Shown here piece by piece: positions 42,318 through 52,800 of a stretch of DNA of 64,000 bases. Source of the DNA: Eublepharis macularius (taxonomy: Eukaryota > Chordata > Lepidosauria > Squamata > Eublepharidae). The stretch's first letter is position 1. The number at the start of each line of letters is the position of its first letter. Under the pieces are notes generated by a model, which saw only the letters and a program-made list of their open reading frames with translations, did no database searches and was not told where the DNA came from. The stretch lies in NCBI RefSeq assembly GCF_028583425.1, contig NC_072800.1:90410501-90474500 (forward strand), written 5' to 3'. A program made the translations under genes and the position numbers.

Positions 42318-42795
42318 TAGGGCAGCACCAGGGTTTCTGGCACCTGAGGCTGCTCCTACATGCATGCAGAGCATGTACATACCCCTTGATGTCACTGTAT
42401 GTGATGTCATCACGCAGCAAGCCGGTCCCATTGGCTGGCGGGTGGCTGGGACGGCGCGTGGAGGCTGCCCGCACTCACAGTCAGGCGTGGAAGGTGTCTG
42501 GGGAGGTTCCACATGCCGCCCTGGCCACCTGCCGTGCCTGGCCCATGGCTGCTGTGCCCAGCCGGAGGCATGTGTTGGCAGCAACGGCGCAGGGCAGGAA
42601 GTCTGGCAGGCTGCTGCAGCAGCTGCTGGCCAGGCATGGCAGGCGGCCGGGGTGGTGCACGAGCGGCTTCCCATCCCTCCCGCTCAGCCACCAGGACTGC
42701 CACTGCCAGCCCCGCGGCATGTGCCCCTGCCCCCAGCGCCCCCTCCAGTGCCCCCTCTGGGGGCCCAACCTGACTCAATGGGCACTCCGGCCCTG
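42318..42795. mobile_element. GC-rich hAT-like element with 8-bp TSD, 478 bp
   Basis: Starts TAGGGCAGCACC and ends CTCCGGCCCTG. AGCATATG is duplicated at 42310-42317 and 42796-42803. The terminal inverted repeat is short. Ala/Pro/Gly-rich ORFs on both strands reflect GC content only. Confidence 0.82.
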
Positions 42796-42967
42796 AGCAT
42801 ATGAGACCCCTTCGGACAACCAATGACTAAAAAGGGTCCATGCTTGTCTGAGGAAGGGGCTACTTTGCTTAACAGATCCTTCTCTGTTCAGGAGGAAAAG
42901 CAACAAGAATCAGGAACTTTCACCTTCTGTCAAAGGCTTCCTTAAGTGCGGAAGAGCAACTTCTTAC

Positions 42968-43117
42968 CATGGGTTAGAGGAAAGTGTGCCTTGGAGGAAT
43001 GAGACGGCGCCCCCAGAGAGCCCAGCGTAGCATCGGTTCAGCTTGATTTTCTCTCGTTTGACGAGTCTCCCAAAGTCACAGGCTGCCTCGGAGCTGATGG
43101 GATATTCAGCACTCAGC
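42968..43117 (-). CDS. OBSCN: OBSCN coding exon, kinase C-lobe
   Basis: The minus-strand acceptor CCGTTCTCAG and donor TG|GTAAGA enclose 150 nt encoding LSAEYPISSEAACDF through SGGAVSFLQGTLSSNP. The recalled human segment is LSAEYPVSSEGARDL through SGGAVAFLRSTLCAQPW. The first base completes ATG (AT|G) from the previous exon, and the last two start the Trp codon. A solo LTR begins only 59 bp from the acceptor side. Confidence 0.94.
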
Positions 43118-43176
43118 CTGAGAACGGAGAGGGAGGATTCGGTAAATTTTTCCCGTTGTTCTTTCGTTGTGCTAAG

Positions 43177-43603
43177 TGTCAGGTCCAGAATGTATGCCTT
43201 TGTATGCCTTTGCTTAACCGACTCCATTTTTAATCCTTTCAGTGTTTAAGTGCTCTCTTCACAGGTGCCAAGGTTCCCAGGCAGCTATCTCACAGAAAAG
43301 GATTGTTTTGGCTACTGATGTTCCACCAAGAACCGGCCTTGGGAAACTTTCGCTCTCCTGACTTCAAAGGGGTTGTTTTGAGAACTGTGGGGGGAGTTTG
43401 GGCCTGCTGTGATCTGTTACTTTGTACCTCATGCTTTGCCTGTCATTGGTAACAATGCATATGTACCATCCTTAATATTGCATTCAGGCTAGTGGACTAT
43501 AATGAACTATTTCTTCAGTAAAAGCCTTTTGGAAACAATGGACTGTTGTCTGATTGCAGAAGGTAGTCTGGAGTAAGGACATTATCTAGCCACAGTTCTG
43601 ACA
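43177..43603 (+). mobile_element. Solo LTR, fossil, 427 bp
   Basis: Begins TGTCAGGTCC and ends GTTCTGACA. CTAAG is duplicated at 43172-43176 and 43604-43608. It has the same length and a similar 3' region (AAGCCTTTTGGAAACAATGG, TTGCAGAAGG) as the LTR at 35204, so the same family is likely. Antisense to OBSCN. Confidence 0.9.
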
Positions 43604-43608
43604 CTAAG

Positions 43609-44129
43609 CACTTCCTAGTCTTTGCTCATCTCCAGACACCCTCCAAAGCAGCTGAATCTTATTTCTATTTTGGGGGTGAGGAATGGGCCTCTGGCCAGGA
43701 GCTGAGACCCTATGTCTCATCTGTGTACAATAAAACAGAGAGGACATGATTACACACTCCTCGTTGATGAGTTTTCCCTATTTTTGGTATATAAATGTAT
43801 GCATTCCATATGCAACACCCTGCCAATATTATGGAGAAGTGAGAGGTTTGCTTGGGAATATACTTCTTATTCCGTGGTCCTCAGGCTCTGTAGGAAGACG
43901 ATCCCGTGACCAACGGTAAAGCAGATCTTGAAAGCTACTCAGACAACAGACAATTTTATCTTCTTAGTCCTGCAGCTCATCAAGAATGCAAACTCTTGAT
44001 TTGCTTACTATCTTTGGTAGGGCTTATAGGGTAATTTTTTTCCCATCTGCCTCTTCGTCGATACAATTTGTTAAATTTGTATGTTGCCATTGTGTGTGGC
44101 TTGTGGAGATCCTGAAGAAAATGTGTGAC
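43609..44129. other. OBSCN intron, unclassified
   Basis: No repeat or exon recognised. Confidence 0.4.
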
Positions 44130-44510
44130 TCAATGGGACAGGCTTCCTCGGGAGGTGGTGGGCTCTCCTTCTTTGGAGTTTTTAAGCAGAGGCTAGATGG
44201 CCATCTGACAGCAAGGCTGATTCTGTGAACCTGGGCAGATCATGAGAGGGAGGGCAGGAAGGGTTACATCAGTGCTGAGTTCTCATGGACCCTTACATGA
44301 CCAGGGTAAGGCCGATTGCCACTCTGGGGACAGGAAGCAAATTTCCCCAGGCCAGTTTGGCTAGGCATCCTGACAGTGTTTTGCCATCTTCTGGGCGTGG
44401 AGCAGGGGTCACTGGGGGTGTGTGGGGGAGGCAGTTGTGAATTTCCTGCATTGTGCAGGGGGTTGGACTAGATGACCCTGGAGGTACCTTCCAACTCTAT
44501 GATTCTATCA
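44130..44510 (+). mobile_element. CR1 LINE 3' end
   Basis: It encodes a CR1 C-terminal block (FGVFKQRLDGHLTARLIL) and continues into GGGGGTTGGACTAGATGACC, ending TTCCAACTCTATGATTCTAT, the typical CR1 terminus. Confidence 0.9.
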
Positions 44511-44870
44511 AGATGGGTAGCCATGTTAATCTGTCTGTAGCAGTAGAAAAGAGCAAGAGTCCAGTAGCACCTAGAAGACTAACAAAATTTGTGGTAAGGT
44601 ATGAGCTTTCATGAACCACAGCTCACTTCCTCAGATACAGATAGAACGTGAGTCCATCTGTCCCTGTATCTTGGAGAGTAGAGTGATTTCAGATACCGAA
44701 TGACGCTAACTGGTAAATGATTGGATAGGGTGGGGTATGCAGAGGGGTGGTGGGTGTGGAGAAATCAGCACTGGTAATGAGACAGGAAGTCTAAGTCTCG
44801 ATTCAGTCCAGGAGGATGCATTGTCTTGAGCTTCATTATCAGTTGCAATTCAGAAGTCTCTCTTTCTATG
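44511..44870 (+). repeat. Dispersed repeat related to fold-back arms
   Basis: AGAGTCCAGTAGCACCTAGA and GAGCTTTCATGAACCACAGC are diverged relatives of the 20636-20850 arms, continued by sequence not present there. Confidence 0.6.
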
Positions 44871-45640
44871 ATCCTATGACTGCTTACAACTGAATAAATA
44901 AAAGCTAACCCTCATTGTTAGCCAGGGAATTTCCTCATTTCACTCTCTGTTATACAAACACATCAGAACCAAAAGAGGTAAAAAAACCCCAAAAAAACAA
45001 GGACAGAAGCCTTTCCCTTTCAGACCTAGTGATTCAAATGGGCCCCTCGCCAATTAAATAATGAAAGTATTCAATGATTAATCAGTTTACTAAAGTTTGC
45101 GGCTTAATGGATAAAGACATGCCAGTGGGTACATGGGGCTGGCTTCCTGGTAATTATTCTTAGGGAACCTGCCTTAGGCAGATTGGCAATATATTTTGCG
45201 TGCGGTTCTTTATTTATTTACAAAAAATTATATCCTGCCTTTCTGCCCAACAGCAAAAGAAAGGCAGGCAAGGCCTGCACCAGGGAATCACAAAGCTGGG
45301 AGGGTGACTTCCCCCTTCTCCTCCCAACCTAATTAATCCTAATCTTTCAAATCCAAGCATACCCTCGACAGGAAGAAGACAGAAATAAGGTACACCAGAT
45401 GTGCAAGCAGGCCTAGAAATTGTTTAAGGACAGGGACAGCTCACTCTCATAATAAGCCGAGCTGCTCAATATGGTTGAGCTACGATGTTTCTTAACTAGT
45501 CTGGGGAGAACAATGGGTTGGCAGTTACAGGAAATGGAGGCAGTGATTATGCGTTTGGGGAGCACCCACATTACAGGCTGCGCTGCACCTTTAGACGTAG
45601 AAGTGTTGGGGTTTTAGCAAGTGTCATCCCTTCAGTCATG
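44871..45640. other. OBSCN intron, unclassified
   Basis: A possible LINE 3' remnant lies near 45205-45260 (TTTATTTACAAAAAATTATA, TCCTGCCTTTCT). Nothing else was recognised. Confidence 0.35.
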
Positions 45641-45644
45641 AAAA

Positions 45645-46475
45645 AGTTCAACTATAGTTTGCGTTGTTCGGGGTCTGAGGCTCCGCCCCTGGACTTGCCA
45701 GGAGTAGAGGGTGGGAGGCGGCCAGGAGACAGCAGCCCAGCTGCCCCAAGGGGCACCCAGGTCTAGGACCTGCCAGCAAGTGAGAGAGGGAAAGAGGTAC
45801 CCAAGCCGCAGAGTGTTAGATGGGGCAGGTGGACACCAGCTAGCCCTACCCTTCGGTGGGAGGCTAAGAGCCCAGGCAGGGAGAATGGGGGCAGACAGGA
45901 GAGTATCAGACCAGGGGGAGAAAGCCCAGGAAGCAGGGACAGCCAGCTAGCAGCAAGGCAGCCAGCAACCTTACCTGCAGTGGAGGAAGGGCAGCCCCAA
46001 GCCACGCCCCAGCCTGCAGTCTGGAAGGAATCCGCCAGGACCAGGTGGGGCTGAAAGCAAAGCAGCCACAGGTGGGGCTGCCTGAGGCCCTTAGTAGAGA
46101 GAGCTTGGCAGCCAGCCCAGAGCACACAGCTGGCGCCGCCCGAAGCAGCCAGATGAGCTACACCAGGTGCCGCTGCTTGAGACAGCCGAGGCCATGGCTA
46201 GAGTGCAGAGGGGTGTGTGGCTGACAGGGGGAGCAGGGAATTGGTAAAGAGATAAAAGGGAAGTCCACCCACAGGGCGTGGTGGGTTGTGTAGGAGTGAT
46301 GGAGTGGAGAGAAGCGAGAGAGTGCGAGGAGGCAAGTTGACGGAGGAGGAGATGGAGGAGAGTAAGAGTGGTAATGGGGTCAGGGTGAGCAGGCCAGCAA
46401 GTGGACTGAGAGGGAGCCAGGGTGAGGTATACCTGCCCCTCCTTCCACAGAGCAGGGTCCTGCAGTATCCCTGAC
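45645..46475 (+). mobile_element. GC-rich repeat, possibly LTR-type fossil
   Basis: A long G/A-rich block with a TATA-like GATAAAAGG near 46251 and an end at about 46471 reading ATCCCTGACA. These suggest a broken LTR-type sequence. Boundaries and family are uncertain. Confidence 0.3.
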
Positions 46476-46603
46476 ACCCCCTGAAGTCGGAGCCAGGTGC
46501 GACGGCGCCCCACCCGGTGGCATCCGCAGCGAGCCTGGACATGCGTTTAGCTAGAGATAACTAGTTTGCATAGGACCAGTTAAGTGTCAAGTAGTTTTTC
46601 CCA

Positions 46604-47345
46604 CTAGTGAGGAAATTGAAGTTGTTCAAGATTTTCTATTCCTTGGCTCAATCATCAACCAACAGGGAGACTGCAGTGAAGAAATCAGAAGAAGATTGAG
46701 ACTTGGAAGAGCAGCTGTGAGGGAGCTAGAAAAGATCCTTAAAGATAAAGACGTCTCTCTGGGGACCAAGATCAAGATAATCCAAACTATGGTATTCCCC
46801 ATAACTATGTATGGATGTGAAAGTTGGACAATGAAGAAAGCTGACAGGAAAAAAATTGATTCATTTGAAATGTGGTGCTGGAGGAGAGTTTTGCGGATAC
46901 CGTAAGGTAAAGGTAGTCCCATGTGCAAGCACTGAGTCATTACTGACCCATGGGGGGACGTCGCATCACGACGTTTTCTTGGCAGACTTTTTACAGGGTG
47001 GTTTGCCATTGCCTTCCCATGGACGGCCAAAAAGACAAATAAGTGGGTACTAGATTAAATCAAGCACGAATTCTCCTGAGAAGCTAAAATGACAAGACTA
47101 AGGCTATCATACTTTGGTCTCATCATGAGAAGACAAGATTCTTTGGAAAAGTCAATAATGCTAGGAAAAGTGGAAGGCAGCAAGAAAAGAGGAAGACCTA
47201 AAACGAGATGGCTTGACTCAATCAAAGAAGCCACATCCTCCAGTTTGCAGGATCTGAGTAGGTCTGTTAGCGATAGAACGTTTTGGAGGTCTTTCATTCA
47301 TAGGGTCGCCATAGGTCAGAGACGACTTGATGGCACATAACACAC
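46604..47345 (+). mobile_element. RTE-BovB LINE, ORF C-terminus and 3' end, split by a SINE
   Basis: The frame KIIQTMVFPITMYGCESWTM and KIDSFEMWCWRRVLRIP is diagnostic of BovB. After the SINE it resumes with TRLRLSYFGLIMRRQDSLEK and ends HRVAIGQRRLDGT plus a CACATAACACACA tail. Decayed; 5'-truncated. Confidence 0.92.
46903..47018 (-). mobile_element. Sauria-type SINE 3' half inside BovB
   Basis: GGTAAAGGTAGTCCCATGTG through GTTTGCCATTGCCTTCCC is the 3' half of the SINE on the minus strand. It interrupts the BovB frame between CGGATACCG and TGGACGGCC. Confidence 0.88.
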
Positions 47346-48164
47346 ATGCTTAATGGAGGGATTTAGGATTGATTATTGGCTGATCAGTTTAATTGGAGTG
47401 CAATTCCAGCACGTACTCAGGTCGCCATAGCAGTTCACCAGATGCTTTTTTTAGACCACCAAGATATAGAGATGTAGAAGTTAAGTTAGCTATTCTTTAT
47501 TTTCTAACCAATGTAACCTTTTAACCAAATATGGAGTAAGCTCCTTTTTTAGAAGCTGAAGCATGTTTCTGTGCTACTTATTTCTGCTATGCAATTAATT
47601 ACTTTGCCATTAATTTTCAACAGGAAATGCAGACTCCCAAACTTAACTGGGGGGATCAGTTGCAGGCTGTGCGGCGGGAGAGCAGGATGCAGGGGGGCCA
47701 GCAAGTTAGAGGGCAGCACAGGCTTTCAGAAGCTTAATGGGGGCAGAGCCCACGCAGCCCAGATTCAAATGCAGGGGCCAACCAATCAAATCAGGCTGGC
47801 TCGGCTGGCAAAGTGCAGGGAAGAAGGCTAAGGACCTGGGGGGCGCACTTTCTGTGTATATCTACTGCCCCGTCTTAGAGGGAGGCAGCCCCCTGCCCCT
47901 CGACACTTGGCTCTTGCCCAGCATCCCACCCAGCCCTCCCTTTCGTCACAACTTTGGAGAGAGCAGGCAGTGTGGGCACTGGGCACCAATCTGTTTGGGG
48001 GGAAATAGGGCCCGTGAGCTCTGTTTCCTTATTATGGGGATCCCCTTACGGGGTCTGGGGAGTGAGGCATGGCAGGTACATGCTCAGCTCAGGGGCTGTC
48101 AGGTCTGCCTTACTCCCAGATGGCAGGGGATCCACACAGGGGTGCACACCCACATGGTATCCTC
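47346..48164. other. OBSCN intron, unclassified
   Basis: GC-rich from 47640. No protein domain recognised. The block continues at 54344 on the far side of the L1. Confidence 0.35.
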
Positions 48165-49096
48165 AATAATTGTCATCCACGCCCGGACTTCCTGTTTGGG
48201 ATCCATGGAGGTCTAACGCAGCTCCACTTGCGGAGCTGACCGGACTGCCATTTTAACCGGCCGGCGGGGTGAAAATAGCCCGCGGCCGACTGCTCTCAGG
48301 CGGGGAGCAGGCAAAGAACGCTCAAGACCCTAGGGTGAGCTAGATCTCGGACGAGGGGGGGCTCTATACAACGAGTCTCCCCCCGATCCTTGAGGTCCCA
48401 CCTTGCGACGGGTCGGCTATAATCTCTGCGGCAGTTTTGGGGCCAATTCGGCTGGCATAAGACCTACATACCCAAGCATCGATTGGGGGAAGAAGCTGAG
48501 AGGAGAACTTAAAATCGAAACAGCGATTACAACCCGAGAAAAGTGAAGAGAAGGTAAAGATCATTATCTTCTGAGACGGGACAGATTGATAAAAACAGAG
48601 AGGAAAAAAAGTAGATTTTTAAACTGCAACAGACTAGTGAAAAGGAGGGGAAGACTCGGCAGGAATCGAATTTAAAAAGAGACTAAGTTTAAAGAAGTTA
48701 TTAAAGAAATGGGACTATTGTTTTGAATACCTGTGGCTTTGGAGCTGTGAGAAAAAGACACCATCGCGAGATCTGCTGTGGGAAGACGGGAGACAGGAAG
48801 TGCGTAATAACAATAGAGTGGCTGGAGAGAAGCGGCCCTTGCTGGAGGGCAGGAAGTAGGGAATCGCCATTTTTGAAAGGGGAAGGGTCGCGGCTTCAGC
48901 GGAAGAGGAAGTAGGCCATCTTGGATTACAAAATCATAGAGAAACCATAGAGAAAAGACGCCCGACATTTTGGACTCTTTAAAACTTAATTTCTATAAGA
49001 AGACCGGGACATTTAAAATAGAAAAACGTTAAATTTTACGCCACGGAGTTAAGGAAGAGAGCGGATTCGTGGGAGCGAGCTAAAGCAAGCCCCACG

Positions 49097-49891
49097 ATGT
49101 CAAAAAAAGAGTGGCAATCGGCAATAGAAAACCTGGATAAAAACCTGGACAAAAAACTTTTAGATATGATTAAAGAACTTAAGGACACGAAATTGGAGCT
49201 GATAAAAGAGGTTAAAGAGGTTACACAGACAGTAAAATCGGAGCTGTCAGAAGTGAAAAAAGGTATGGAAACAATACGAAGTGAATTACAAGGAACGCAG
49301 CAGAGAGTTAAAACAGTAGAAGACGCGATGGAGAATTTAGCAGACACGCAACAAACAGAGATGAGATTGGTGAAGGGGAGAATGTCAGTTGCAGAAACTA
49401 AACATATGGAGAAGCAGCTACGTTTTCGTGGCTTGCCAGAAGTGGAAGGAAAGTCAGCGCAAGAACAGATGACTGAGGTGTTGGCTGAGTACCTGGGGAA
49501 GGAGGAGGAGGAAGTTGTGGCTATCCTAGATGTGGCATACCGTGTGAATTCGAGAATAGCAACCCAGAGGAAACTACCAAGAGATGTGATTGTGCAGTTT
49601 ACAACACGAAATATGAAAGAGAGGATTGTGACAAAACAGTTTCAAGATCCATTGGAGATTGATGGCAAGACGATTATTATAATGAAGGAACTGCCCAGAT
49701 CAGTGTTACTGGACCGGAAAAAATATAAAGTGCTAATTCAGATTTTGAAGGACATGAAAATCAGGTACAGATGGGAGTTACCGGAAGGAGTGTCCTTTGA
49801 GTTTGGAGGGGCCAAAAAACGCATCAGATCTGAGCGAGAGATGGAGCGATTTATTAAGGACAATGAAAAAGACTTACCAACAAGATCATGA
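49097..49891 (+). CDS. L1 ORF1 protein (RNA-binding chaperone)
   Basis: A 264-aa L1 ORF1p that coats L1 RNA and is needed for retrotransposition. Residues about 1-105 have the heptad, Lys/Glu-rich pattern of a coiled coil. From about 107 (KQLRFRGLPEVEG) an RRM-like domain begins. KLPRDVIVQFTTRNMKERIV (about 158-177) and the C-terminal segment RYRWELPEGVSFEFGGAKKR (about 224-243) match the conserved C-terminal domain. The stop codon overlaps the ORF2 start as ATGA at 49888-49891. Shorter than human ORF1p (338 aa), in line with a shorter coiled coil. Confidence 0.95.
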   Translation: MSKKEWQSAIENLDKNLDKKLLDMIKELKDTKLELIKEVKEVTQTVKSELSEVKKGMETIRSELQGTQQRVKTVEDAMENLADTQQTEMRLVKGRMSVAETKHMEKQLRFRGLPEVEGKSAQEQMTEVLAEYLGKEEEEVVAILDVAYRVNSRIATQRKLPRDVIVQFTTRNMKERIVTKQFQDPLEIDGKTIIIMKELPRSVLLDRKKYKVLIQILKDMKIRYRWELPEGVSFEFGGAKKRIRSEREMERFIKDNEKDLPTRS

Positions 49892-52800
49892 GTATGGAGT
49901 GTAAAGTATTATCTTGGAATGTAAATGGACTAAACTCACCGAATAAGAGGAAAAATACTTTTCACTGGCTACTAAAACAAAAATGTGACATTGTTTGTTT
50001 GCAAGAGACCCATATCAGAAAGCAGGATGTAAAATATTTAAAATCTGGAAAATTGGGCAAAGAATATGTAGCGGCCTCGAACAAGAAAAAAAGAGGAGTG
50101 GTGTTGTACATAAAAGAGGAGCTACAGCCAAAATTTGTTATGAGAGATGTGGAAGCTAGATTTGTAGCAGTGGAATGTATTTGGAATTTAAAGAGAGTGT
50201 TGGTAGTCGGACTTTATGCACCTAACGGTGCAAAAGAAAGCTTCTTTGAGGATTTAAGGAAGCATTTAGACGATCTTGCATACGACCAGATAATTCTTGC
50301 TGGAGACTTCAATGGAGTGACAGACTTGGAACTAGACAAAAAGACTACAACGGCACAAAAGAAAAGAGGACTATTACCAAAGCTTTTTTTTGAGTTGATT
50401 CAACAAGAGACTCTTGAAGATGTATGGAGGAGAGAATATCCTAAAAGCAGACAGTTTACTTTTTATTCTGCAAGGCATTCTACATTATCAAGAATTGATA
50501 TGATCTGGGCCTCAAAAGACTTAGCATTATGGACTAAGGAGGTAGAAATAATGCCTATGGTAGGCTCAGATCACAACCCAATTATGTGGAAATTTGGAAA
50601 AAAGAGAAAAAGGAAAGCATGGAGAATAAATGAGGACTTGTTACAGGAAAGAGAGAATATGGAAATACTGAGAAGAGAGACAAAGTTTTTTATACAATAC
50701 AACGTGAATAAAGAAGTACCAACCAATAAAGTTTGGGATGCTTACAAGGCGGTTGTAAGGGGCATACTAATGGACTTAAATGGTAGAGCAAGAAAGAAGA
50801 AAGAGGAGAAAAGACAAGAGATTGAGGAGAAAATAAAAGCCAAAGAAATACAGCTAAAAAAGAGACCAGGGAAAAAGAAGGTATACCAGGAAATTAAAAT
50901 ACTTCAAGAACAGCTAACAGCAATGAGCAATAAAGAATTGGAGTGGAATCTCAAAAGACTGAATCAAAAAGCGTTTGAGGGTGCTAATAAACCTGGGAAG
51001 TACCTGGCATGGCAATTGAAGAAGAAAAGGGAAAAGAAGATAATAAATAAAATTTGCGAAGATAACAAAACGTATTCGGAGCAGGCTACCATTAGTAGAG
51101 CCTTTTATAAATTTTACGCTAAGCTGTATAATAAAAAAGAAGTAAACAAAGAATCAATAGCGTCATATTTGGAGAAAACCAAACTTCCAGAAATCTCGGA
51201 AGCTTGGAGAAATAAGTTGAATAGTGAAGTAACTGACGAGGAAATAAGTAAGGCAATACAATCTGCAAATCTAGAAAAGGCGCCAGGGCCAGATGGACTT
51301 ACGGCTAAATTCTATAAGACAATGGCTAATGAACTGGCACCATTCCTAAAAGAGGTGATGAATGGGGTTTTAAGGGATCAAAGGATTCCAGAAACTTGGA
51401 GTGAAGCGAATATATCATTGATCCCAAAAGAGGGCCAAGACCTGACTAATGTGAAAAATTATAGACCTATATCGCTACTCAACAATGACTACAAAATTTT
51501 TGCGAAGATATTGGCGGAGAGATTGAAGGGGTGGCTCTCGGAAGTCATAGAGGAGGAACAAGCAGGCTTTTTGCCAGACAGACAAATAAGAGACAACTTA
51601 AGGACAGTGATCAATGCTATTGAATATTATGACAAGCGTTGTGACAAAGAGGTTGGTTTCTTCTTTGTTGACGCTGAAAAAGCGTTTGACAATTTAAACT
51701 GGGACTTTATGTTTGCCACTATGGAAAAGCTACAATTGGGAGAAAGATTCATCAGAGCAATTAAGGAAATTTATAGAGACCAGACTGCAGCAATTGTGGT
51801 GAATGATGAATTGACCAAGAAATTGACGATAAGTAAAGGAACAAGACAAGGTTGCCCGTTATCTCCATTGTTGTTCATTTTAGTATTGGAGATTCTGATG
51901 ATACAAATACGTCAAGATGATGAAATTCGTGGAATAAAAATAAAGGACTATTCATACAAGGTCAGAGCATTTGCGGATGACATAATGTTAATTGTAGAGG
52001 ACCCATTGGAGAACATGCCAAGAGTGATAGATAAGATCAAGGAGTTTGGAGACTTGGCAGGTTTCTTCATTAACAAAAAGAAGTCAAAGATATTATGCAA
52101 AAATATGACTAAGCAGAAACAACAATTGTTAATGGAAACAACGGATTGTGAAGTAACAAGTAAAGTGAAATATTTGGGAGTCGAATTAACTGCAAAGAAC
52201 ATAGATCTATTCAAAAACAATTATGAAAAATTATGGACTCAGATAGAGAGAGATTTGATTAAATGGAATAGATTGAATTTGTCATGGTTGGGCAGGATTG
52301 CAGCAGTTAAGATGAATGTGTTACCAAGAGTAATGTTTTTGCTACAGACAATACCAATCATCAGAGACTCCAAACAATTTGAAAAATGGCAGAGGAAAAT
52401 ATCAGATTTTGTTTGGGCAGGCAAGAAGCCTCGAGTGAAAGTGAAAGTTTTACAAGATGCAAAGGAAAGAGGCGGAATGCAACTGCCCAATCTGAGACTT
52501 TATCATGATGCAATCTGCCTAGTTTGGTTGAAAGAATGGATGACATTAAAGAACAAGAAACTATTAGCCCTAGAGGGATATAAAAAAATATTTGGATGGC
52601 ATGCATATTTATGGCATGACAAAGTAAAGGTCAACTCGATGTTCCTGCATCACTTTGTTCGGAGAAGTCTATACATAATCTGGAAGAAGTACAGAATTTA
52701 TCTACAAGAAGGAACCCCTTTGTGGGTGGTTCCATATGAGGTGATAGACCCGAGAGCTGTTGATAATGAACAACAATGTTTAACGTATAAAGAAATAACT

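Noticed and set aside
42165-42823. Overlapping Ala/Pro/Cys-rich ORFs up to 169 codons
   Set aside because: They lie within a hAT-like GC-rich element with its own target duplication.
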